Shown here: piece after piece, positions 1 to 4,445 of the stretch
Position numbering within the stretch: position 1 is the first letter of the stretch
Layout: the number at the start of each line of letters is the position of its first letter
Assembly: GCA_002389175.1 (NCBI GenBank)
Contig: DGNZ01000261.1
Span: 1 to 5,858, forward strand
Direction of reading: 5' to 3'
DNA length: 5,858 nt
Source of the DNA: Rhodospirillaceae bacterium UBA4479
Lineage (GTDB): Bacteria; Pseudomonadota; Alphaproteobacteria; Rhodospirillales; Casp-alpha2
Position numbers and translations under genes: made by a program
The notes under the pieces: model-generated
The model's input: the letters and a program-made list of their open reading frames with translations, nothing else
Databases searched by the model: none
Told to the model about the DNA's origin: nothing

Positions 1-1452
1 CACAATCCAAAAACAGACTGGTGTTACAAGACGGATCCTGACCCGGGTTTGGCGGGGCGCAGTATTGATTGGCCGCGTGGCAAGGTTCTTGGTGGATCGA
101 GTTCGATCAACGGTCTTTTATATATCCGCGGCCAGGCCGAGGATTACGAACATTGGCGGCAGCTTGGAAATACGGGCTGGTCTTTTTCTGATGTGTTGCC
201 GTATTTCAAGCGGGCTGAAGACCAGGAACGTGGCGAAAATGATCATCACGGTAAAGGTGGCCCGATCAAAGTGTCGGACATGCGCGCCAAACGTGATGTC
301 TGCGAAGCGCTGATCGATTCAGCTGCCGCAAATGGCATTCCCCGTAATGATGATTTTAACGGTGCCGTCCAAGAGGGGGCTGGCTATTTCCAGCAGACCG
401 CCCATCGTGGCCGCAGATGGTCGACCGCTGTTGGATACCTCAAGCCGATCAAACACCGCAAAAATTTAGATATCGTGACCAATGCCCATGGGCTTGAGGT
501 GCTTTTCGATAAATCCGACGCGACGACAACGACCGGTTTTGCCTATGAGCGGAATGGTCAGCGCGTTGAGGATTATCTGAGACCCGGTGGTGAAGTTATC
601 CTGAGTGGTGGCGCGATTGGATCGCCGCAGATGCTCCAATTATCTGGTATTGGTCCGGGCGAGTTGTTGAACGCGCACGGGATTAATGTTGTCAAAGAGC
701 TGCCGGGAGTGGGTGAAAACCTTCAAGACCATCTTCAAATTAGAATGGTCTACGAGGTCAACGTTCCCACATTAAACGAAGAGATCAACCAATTGATCCC
801 GCGCTTGATGATTGGCATGCAGTACGTGTTCCAGCGCAAAGGTCCAATGACGATGGGGGCCAGTCAGGTCTGCATATTCACGAAGACGCAACCTCACATG
901 GACACGCCGGATATCCAGTTCCATTTTCAACCCTTAAGCGCGGATAAGCCTGGATTGGAAATGCATCCATTTTCCGGTGTGACATCATCTGTATGTCAGT
1001 TGCGGCCTGAAAGCCGGGGGCGCATTGCCATTAAGTCGCCGGATCCATATGTGTATCCAAGCATTGAGCCGAATTACCTCTCGGCAAGTGTCGACCAACA
1101 AACCGCCGTCGACTCCATGAAGGTGTCGCGGAAGTTATTTTCTACAAACCCGCTCAAAGATTTTGTTGTTCGCGAACATCTGCCTGGTCTTGGTGTGGAA
1201 ACGGACGAGCAACTTTTGGAATGTGCGCGGAATATCGCGCAAACCATTTATCATCCGACCAGCACCTGCAAGATGGGCAGTGATCCATCAGCGGTGGTGG
1301 ATGAGCGCTTGCGTGTTCATGGCATCAAGAATCTTCGGGTGGCAGACGCATCAATCATGCCCAATATCGTGTCGGGTAATACCAACGCGCCGACAATTAT
1401 GATCGGTGAAAAAGCGTCTGACATGATTCTCTCGGACCGCCGCCCAAATTAA
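1..1452 (+). CDS. GMC-family FAD oxidoreductase (choline/alcohol dehydrogenase-like), 5' partial
   Basis: The frame is open from the first base and ends at TAA 1450-1452, giving 483 residues. Family members usually have about 530-550, so roughly the first 50-60, with the Rossmann GxGxxG motif that binds the FAD ADP moiety, lie before the window. A TTG at 49 is in frame but is not a true start, because conserved family sequence (DWCYKT...PGLAGR) runs upstream of it. GMC signature 1 (GKVLGGSSSING) begins at base 79 and signature 2 (GSPQMLQLSGIG) lies within 607-654. The catalytic pair is visible near the C-terminus: His in YHPTSTCKMG (1252-1254) and Asn in NTNAPT (about 1384-1386). Such enzymes oxidise an alcohol to an aldehyde with FAD, usually passing electrons to the respiratory chain. 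The substrate cannot be read from sequence; choline dehydrogenase is only the closest familiar relative, and no bet genes are present to support betA. Confidence 0.93.
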   Translation, partial: HNPKTDWCYKTDPDPGLAGRSIDWPRGKVLGGSSSINGLLYIRGQAEDYEHWRQLGNTGWSFSDVLPYFKRAEDQERGENDHHGKGGPIKVSDMRAKRDVCEALIDSAAANGIPRNDDFNGAVQEGAGYFQQTAHRGRRWSTAVGYLKPIKHRKNLDIVTNAHGLEVLFDKSDATTTTGFAYERNGQRVEDYLRPGGEVILSGGAIGSPQMLQLSGIGPGELLNAHGINVVKELPGVGENLQDHLQIRMVYEVNVPTLNEEINQLIPRLMIGMQYVFQRKGPMTMGASQVCIFTKTQPHMDTPDIQFHFQPLSADKPGLEMHPFSGVTSSVCQLRPESRGRIAIKSPDPYVYPSIEPNYLSASVDQQTAVDSMKVSRKLFSTNPLKDFVVREHLPGLGVETDEQLLECARNIAQTIYHPTSTCKMGSDPSAVVDERLRVHGIKNLRVADASIMPNIVSGNTNAPTIMIGEKASDMILSDRRPN

Positions 1453-1496
1453 ACCAACCAGACTAAACCTGCACAAATTTTGTATGTCGCGTGGGC

Positions 1497-1541
1497 AAAA
1501 AAATCGGGGATCAGATAAACACTGATCCCCGGCGAGTTTTT
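1497..1541. terminator. Bidirectional intrinsic terminator
   Basis: A perfect 9-bp stem GGGGATCAG (1506-1514) / CTGATCCCC (1522-1530) encloses a 7-nt loop. It extends by a C-G pair (1505/1531). Read on the plus strand it is followed, after GCGAG, by T5 (1537-1541), which would end the GMC oxidoreductase transcript 50-90 nt after its stop codon. Read on the minus strand the stem is followed almost at once by T7 (complement of 1497-1503), which is the stronger orientation. No protein gene reads into it from the right on the minus strand, so that stronger side would serve a non-coding transcript if anything. Confidence 0.8.
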
Positions 1542-1574
1542 ACAGGGAGAGTATAGTCTCGGGGAAAGACTAGA
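1497..1574 (-). ncRNA. Candidate small RNA (unnamed, about 78 nt)
   Basis: Inferred from three aligned signals on the minus strand. A consensus TATAAT lies at 1586-1581, predicting a start near 1574. A hairpin sits at the very 5' end, TAGTCT (1572-1567) with AGACTA (1559-1554), around a C-rich loop TTCCCCG. A strong terminator stem with T7 closes the transcript (1531-1497). Between the hairpins lies CTCTCCC (complement of 1545-1551). C-rich single-stranded patches of this kind are the usual Shine-Dalgarno-pairing elements of bacterial sRNAs. No good -35 box is seen, but a CRP-like palindrome (1611-1626) lies just upstream, as in activator-dependent promoters. No coding capacity is seen. I do not recognise it as a named RNA family. 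Confidence 0.42.
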
Positions 1575-1580
1575 AGTATT

Positions 1581-1586
1581 ATTATA
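1581..1586 (-). promoter_or_regulatory. -10 box (TATAAT) of candidate sRNA promoter
   Basis: The plus strand reads ATTATA, so the minus strand carries the consensus TATAAT. At 16-18 nt spacing the -35 position is poor (ATAATT-like around 1604-1609), so activity would depend on an activator, perhaps bound at 1611-1626. The region is AT-rich, which makes a chance match possible. Confidence 0.38.
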
Positions 1587-1610
1587 CTATGTCTTTGTGT
1601 CGGAATTATC

Positions 1611-1626
1611 AGTGATCACGATCACA
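1611..1626. promoter_or_regulatory. CRP/FNR-superfamily operator candidate
   Basis: AGTGATCACGATCACA matches the CRP-type pattern TGTGA-N6-TCACA at all but the first base. The core GTGATC-AC-GATCAC is a perfect inverted repeat. The G in GTGA favours a CRP-type rather than FNR-type (TTGAT) recognition helix. It sits between two divergent -10 boxes: its centre (1618.5) is about 44.5 bp upstream of the predicted leftward start (1574) and 92.5 bp upstream of the predicted rightward start (1711). Position -92.5 is a known helix-phased class I spacing for CRP. The site match is seen directly; the regulator and the targets are inferred. Confidence 0.55.
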
Positions 1627-1675
1627 CCTCGTAAATTTTGTTAAAATTATAGGCACTCATGAGTTTGCGTTGCGG

Positions 1676-1704
1676 TGGAGTCTTTCAACACCACACGCTA
1701 TAAT
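1676..1704 (+). promoter_or_regulatory. Promoter candidate for the 65-residue ORF
   Basis: A perfect TATAAT (1699-1704) has a weak -35 (TGGAGT, 1676-1681) at 17-bp spacing. Transcription would begin about 7 nt after the -10 box, at 1711, which is the A of an ATG. The poor -35 fits dependence on an activator at the CRP-like site further upstream. Confidence 0.42.
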
Positions 1705-1710
1705 TCATCC

Positions 1711-1908
1711 ATGAACCAAATAGCATCCGAGATGAAACGTGCGCGCAGCCCCGGAATCACTGGGTTTTTCAAGTCCCACATGGCGGTGATTGTGTTGTTA
1801 GCAATGATGTTGGTGGCACTTCCAGCCTATCTTTCGGCGATGGAAAGGCAGTTCATCGATATGGAATTTTTGGCATCCCTATGTGGGATTTCTGGTTGGG
1901 GCTCTTAG
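1711..1908 (+). CDS. Small single-pass membrane protein, hypothetical, possibly leaderless
   Basis: A 65-residue ORF with a basic N-terminal stretch (KRAR, residues 8-11; K21) before one hydrophobic segment of about 20 residues (roughly 23-44, AVIVLLAMMLVALPAYL), then a short tail. This would place the N-terminus in the cytoplasm by the positive-inside rule. No ribosome-binding site precedes the ATG, but a consensus -10 box ends 6 nt before it, so the mRNA could start at the ATG itself. A GTG at 1675 would lengthen the frame by 12 residues, but it has no ribosome site and would place the -10 box inside the gene. The ORF ends 10 bp from the stop of the convergent minus-strand gene. I recognise no family. 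Length is marginal and it may be spurious. Confidence 0.42.
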   Translation: MNQIASEMKRARSPGITGFFKSHMAVIVLLAMMLVALPAYLSAMERQFIDMEFLASLCGISGWGS

Positions 1909-1918
1909 CTCAAACGGC

Positions 1919-2422
1919 CTATTGCTGTGTCATTCCATTAATCAGCTGTTCAAGCGATTCGGTGTCTTTGGACATAATGCGTGCGAACCAACGGATGGTC
2001 TGGGCCTCGTTATTAAATTCAAACGTACCGTCGCGATACGTGATACGCCAACAACCGGCATCGCGGTCTAAGGGGCGGGCATCAAGGCACAACTGATCGC
2101 CGTCAATCGTCCATGTGGCAGAAGCTGTATCCGTGAATTGCCGTTGTTCATCATCAGTACAGGCCTGGGTGATTTCGGCGGTGCCAGCTTTTTCTATAGC
2201 TACCATACGCGAGGCATAGCACGCGTTTACGCCGCCAGAGACATCGCGTGGGCCGTTTTCTTCCATGTCGATGGTCAAGCCGGATCGGTCGAACAGCCAT
2301 GTAAGATGGCTGCCTGTTAGCGGAAATGTGCCCTTTGGTGCATCGGTGTCTTTGAGTAACACGGAGAACACCAACAATGCGCCAACTACGATAAGGGTGG
2401 GAACGAGAAGATTTCTGATCAT
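1919..2422 (-). CDS. Membrane-anchored four-cysteine protein, hypothetical
   Basis: A 167-residue protein. Residues 5-23 (LLVPTLIVVGALLVFSVLL) form an uncleaved signal anchor or signal peptide, and there is no lipobox. The rest is probably periplasmic, with exactly four cysteines (68, 88, 112, 124), enough for two disulfides. The stretch WTIDGDQLCLD...GCWRITYRDGTFEF resembles the paired-Cys strand pattern (GxWxxxxxxLC...CWxV) common in small alphaproteobacterial secreted beta-barrel, lipocalin-like domains; that likeness is from memory and weak. The ATG at 2422 is preceded by GGAG about 10 nt upstream on the minus strand. An overlapping minus-strand frame starting at 2432 lacks these features. 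It is divergent from the truncated permease start at 2511. No function is assigned. Confidence 0.75.
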   Translation of the reverse strand: MIRNLLVPTLIVVGALLVFSVLLKDTDAPKGTFPLTGSHLTWLFDRSGLTIDMEENGPRDVSGGVNACYASRMVAIEKAGTAEITQACTDDEQRQFTDTASATWTIDGDQLCLDARPLDRDAGCWRITYRDGTFEFNNEAQTIRWFARIMSKDTESLEQLINGMTQQ

Positions 2423-2510
2423 AGGCCATCATCTCCGATAGATACCTCGTGCATCAAGTGACAAGTTATATAGAATCAGCACTTAATTGAATTGATAGGA
2501 AATAATTGAG
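2423..2510. other. Divergent intergenic region with unresolved promoters
   Basis: This 88-bp AT-rich gap separates the minus-strand four-Cys gene from the plus-strand permease fragment and must hold both promoters. On the plus strand TAGAAT (2471-2476, one mismatch to TATAAT) is a possible -10 box, without a convincing -35. On the minus strand TATAAC around 2468-2473 overlaps it. The right end carries AGGA (2497-2500), the ribosome site of the 2511 gene. No operator-like palindrome is seen. Confidence 0.35.
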
Positions 2511-2660
2511 ATGTCGGAAGCGGGTGGCTTTCACATGTGGGCGACGTTCGCGATTATCGCTTTGGCGTTTGTCGCGTATTTTCTCGATAAATGGCGCATG
2601 GAACTGACGTCCCTTGGTGTGATTGCGACCATTTTATTATTGTTTCAATTATTCCCCATG
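2511..2660 (+). pseudogene. Truncated 5' end of an SLC13/DASS-type anion permease
   Basis: ATG 2511 has AGGA about 10 nt upstream. The first 49 residues (FHMWATFAIIALAFVAYFLDKW..., then LTSLGVIATILLLFQLFP) match what I know of the N-termini of alphaproteobacterial SLC13/citrate-sulfate type permeases. Those begin with a Met-Trp pair, a first helix, a short basic-acidic loop, and a second helix ending in LFxFP. The family normally runs to about 450-600 residues with 10 or more helices. Here similarity stops at Pro49 (base 2657). The frame stays open to TGA 2868-2870 only by reading the antisense of a Thr-Pro repeat as GGSVV units (119 residues in all), so it cannot make a working transporter. 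The family call rests on a short segment and is moderate. A genuine small protein with a Gly/Ser/Val repeat tail is possible but less likely. Confidence 0.55.
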
Positions 2661-3307
2661 GGTGGCGGTGGTTCCGTGGTTGGCGGTTCTGTCGTCGGTG
2701 GCTCCGTGGTCGGAGGTTCCGTCGTTGGCGGTTCCGTCGTCGGTGGCTCTGTGGTCGGAGGCTCCGTGACAGGAGGTTCGGTCACCGGTGGTTCCGTGGC
2801 CTCTGGTTCGTTTTCCCCCGGAGCATTGGCTTCATTGTCTTCGGGGTTATCGTCGCCGGCACCTTGTTGAACAGGCAGTGGCTCAGGCTCAATCTCTAAT
2901 TCAGGTGTATCGGCATTGGCTTGGCGATCTAATTCAATGAAATCGTCGGGAAGAGGTTGATCAACATCCGGTGTGGGGTCTTCGCCACCTTCGGATCCAG
3001 CCTCAATATTAGGCAATGGGATTCCACGAACGGTCTCGGAAGTTGGAATTTCAATTTCTTCGGGAGCAGCGCCACCAGTGTTGTCGACGAACAAAGTGGC
3101 CGCGATCTCGGTCTGGTCTCCGGGTTGGACGTTTTCGAGGCCATTACCCTCGGCCATTTGCGGCGAGGCGCCAATGCCTTCTACTTCTTCAAGTGTTTCT
3201 TGTTGGGATTGATCACTAAGGACCGTCAGATCATCAAAAATCTGGGCGTCTTCTGACGTCGGGCCTGCGCCCTCGTCGTCTAAACCATTTGGATCGTCAT
3301 CAGCCAT
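2645..3307 (-). CDS. Acidic Pro/Thr-repeat protein, probably 3'-truncated
   Basis: A 220-residue ORF of extreme composition: very rich in Asp, Glu and Pro, only two Arg (94, 128), and no Lys, His, Cys, Trp or Tyr. No signal peptide or membrane segment is visible. Residues 1-170 look disordered, and residues 171-215 are nine TEPP(T/V) units. The last residues, PPPPMGNN, fall at the junction with the permease fragment, and the TGA stop (2647-2645) lies in permease-derived antisense. Such acidic leaders and TEPP linkers occur at the N-terminal side of large bacterial surface or type I-secreted adhesins, so this may be the first part of a much larger gene; that is inference. ATG 3307 has only a weak purine-rich site (GAAGAG, about 12 nt upstream). 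Confidence 0.6.
   Translation of the reverse strand: MADDDPNGLDDEGAGPTSEDAQIFDDLTVLSDQSQQETLEEVEGIGASPQMAEGNGLENVQPGDQTEIAATLFVDNTGGAAPEEIEIPTSETVRGIPLPNIEAGSEGGEDPTPDVDQPLPDDFIELDRQANADTPELEIEPEPLPVQQGAGDDNPEDNEANAPGENEPEATEPPVTEPPVTEPPTTEPPTTEPPTTEPPTTEPPTTEPPTTEPPPPMGNN
2670..2804. repeat. 15-bp tandem repeat, nine units
   Basis: Nine consecutive 15-bp units of the form GGTTCCGTSGTYGGH, the last three more diverged. On the minus strand they encode TEPPT/TEPPV in the acidic protein. On the plus strand the same bases read GSVVG in the frame started at 2511. Variation is mostly at minus-strand third positions (for example CCG/CCA/CCT for Pro), consistent with selection on the minus-strand product. 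The array begins 8 bp after the palindrome at 2655-2662, where the permease similarity ends. Copy number could be collapsed or variable. Confidence 0.85.
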
Positions 3308-3351
3308 GGATCAATGCGCACTCTTCAAAAAGATTCGGTATACCAATGACA

Positions 3352-3379
3352 AATATATAGTACCCAATCATTACGCCAA
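3352..3379 (-). promoter_or_regulatory. Promoter candidate for the acidic repeat protein
   Basis: On the minus strand TTGGCG (complement of 3374-3379) and TATATT (complement of 3352-3357) are separated by 16 bp, resembling a sigma-70 promoter. Transcription would begin near 3345, leaving a leader of about 38 nt before ATG 3307. It lies in the 227-bp divergent gap 3308-3534. The rest of that gap shows a GT-rich run (3442-3457) and no clear promoter for the rightward gene. Confidence 0.4.
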
Positions 3380-3534
3380 CCTGTCCAATGGTTACATATT
3401 GTTGCTATGGGGGTTGGGACTCTTGATAGGTGATCTGAAGCGTGTTTGTGTGTGTTTAACGGAATATTGAGACGCTGCGGATATCGCTCGTTGTCTCGTA
3501 TTGTTACATCGTTCAATGGATTACAGGTGAGATC

Positions 3535-4311
3535 ATGGCCGGAATTTCTAATATTTTCCTAAAAATGCGCAGTGCTGAAATCGCATCAGTACTGCTGATT
3601 TCGGCGTGTAACACTTATGAGCCTGCGATCCTTGATGCCACTTATATTGTTGAGGATGCAACCCAGGCCATTGAGCGTCTGAATCGGGTTAAGGCGTTAG
3701 AGCCGTATGCTGATGAAATCTTTACTGCAACCCATATGGCGATCTTTCCAAACGCGAACCGACCGCAGGTATCCAAATTCTATGAAGGACGGGACGGTAT
3801 ATTACTTGCCCGCGATACAAACGGGACTTGGCGCGGCCCCGCATTCTATCGATTGCATCACCAGCACCTAATCTATGACAAGTATTTTGAGTTTTGGGAC
3901 GAGTACGATGCGTACGATTACGGTTTCCCGGGGCGCACAGTTATCATGCTATTTAATGCGGGCACTGTGTTTGAGCGGATGTTGAACTCAGAAAAACTGA
4001 CCATTGATACCACCGAATTCACCGATTACGCCTGGGATAGCGAAACCAACATGTCGACCTTCAAATTCGGCGAGGGTGGTGAGGTTAGAGTCTTGATCGA
4101 AGCGCCCATCAATGAAAATTGGCAGCATAAAAATTATTCGCTGTGGGATGCCGCGTGGATGAATTCTCAGACCGAGCTTGATGAGGGATTCTTTGGAGAA
4201 CGGGCGCGCCCGCGTTTCATCTCACGGACCGAAACAGGCTATCCATCAACGCATCAATACCCAGCAGCCACGCGTCGCTTGGAAAAGGCACTTGAAGTCG
4301 CGCTTGAGTAG
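3535..4311 (+). CDS. Putative lipoprotein with divergent SYLF (Ysc84/DUF500) domain
   Basis: A 258-residue protein whose ATG has AGGTGAG 4-5 nt upstream. The N-terminus (K10, R12, then IASVLLISAC) resembles a lipoprotein signal with the lipobox ISAC and lipidated Cys25, though Glu15 makes the hydrophobic core short. From about residue 36 the order of elements follows the SYLF domain: a helical part (ATQAIERLN...), then the 'IFP' strand (AIFPNA, 69-74), then GILLARDTNGTWRGPAFYRL (88-107), the hallmark GxGxLxARD-G-WSxPAFY block, then a hydrophobic strand TVIMLFNAG with SEKLTI (135-157). SYLF domains bind phosphoinositides in eukaryotes; bacterial versions are secreted or lipidated proteins of unclear role. 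The usual Gly-rich strand before the hallmark is missing, and an Asp/Tyr/Trp-rich insert (FEFWDEYDAYDYG, 118-130) replaces the GxQxGxQ segment. It is probably monocistronic; no clear terminator follows. Confidence 0.68.
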   Translation: MAGISNIFLKMRSAEIASVLLISACNTYEPAILDATYIVEDATQAIERLNRVKALEPYADEIFTATHMAIFPNANRPQVSKFYEGRDGILLARDTNGTWRGPAFYRLHHQHLIYDKYFEFWDEYDAYDYGFPGRTVIMLFNAGTVFERMLNSEKLTIDTTEFTDYAWDSETNMSTFKFGEGGEVRVLIEAPINENWQHKNYSLWDAAWMNSQTELDEGFFGERARPRFISRTETGYPSTHQYPAATRRLEKALEVALE

Positions 4312-4333
4312 AAAATTTGGCTATCAAGGCGGC

Positions 4334-4363
4334 TTGAGACGGTTGATGAGATTCACCTTGATA
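4334..4363 (+). promoter_or_regulatory. Promoter candidate for the serC-serA operon
   Basis: TTGAGA (4334-4339) and TTGATA (4358-4363) are separated by 18 bp. A start near 4370 would put the first leader hairpin (from 4375) right at the 5' end of the RNA. A more consensus-like TATAAA at 4362-4367 has no -35 at proper spacing. Placement between the preceding stop (4311) and the leader makes a promoter here very likely; the exact boxes are less certain. Confidence 0.42.
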
Positions 4364-4374
4364 TAAAAATATCT

Positions 4375-4445
4375 CCCGCTAGGTTTGCTGCGGGCCACGC
4401 CTCCCCAACGAGGCGCGACCTTTCTGCGAGGAAAGGAGATATATA
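4375..4445 (+). ncRNA. serC leader RNA (structured 5' UTR)
   Basis: Three consecutive hairpins fill the space before serC: CCCGC (4375-4379) with GCGGG (4390-4394); CGCCTC (4398-4403) with GAGGCG (4410-4415); and CCTTTC (4419-4424) with GAAAGG (4431-4436). The third stem covers most of the Shine-Dalgarno AAAGGAG (4432-4438), which lies 7 nt before the ATG, so folding it would mask the ribosome site. Position, order and the serC-serA context agree with the alphaproteobacterial 'serC' leader motif described in the comparative genomics work that also found SAM-II, catalogued in Rfam. Its ligand or trans-factor is, to my knowledge, not established. The hairpins are seen directly; the family assignment is from memory and context. 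Confidence 0.75.

Noticed and set aside
49..51. TTG as the start of the GMC oxidoreductase
   Set aside because: Conserved family sequence continues upstream to base 1, and the FAD-binding N-terminus is required, so the gene is cut by the window edge.
1659..1703. 14-codon ORF (ATG...TAA) ahead of the small membrane ORF, as a leader peptide
   Set aside because: It ends inside the consensus -10 box and has no ribosome site of good quality; nothing in its codons suggests attenuation.
1874..1890. Hairpin ATCCC/GGGAT as terminator between the convergent genes
   Set aside because: Only 5 bp of stem and no T run on either side.
1881..2320. Plus-strand ORFs of 60-71 codons
   Set aside because: They are antisense to the four-cysteine gene, lack ribosome sites, and have no family features.
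2154..2432. Minus-strand ORF of 92 codons starting 10 bp before the four-cysteine gene
   Set aside because: It is a different frame of the same region, rich in Arg/His/Ser as typical of shadow frames, with no anchor or domain.
2670..2804. CRISPR array
   Set aside because: The units are 15 bp and contiguous with no spacers; the repeat is coding.
2957..3256. Plus-strand ORFs opposite the acidic protein
   Set aside because: Several overlapping frames are open because the minus-strand composition avoids stop complements; none has a ribosome site or recognisable domain.
3442..3457. GT-rich run as Z-DNA or microsatellite
   Set aside because: It is short and interrupted; no sign of a functional or expanded repeat.
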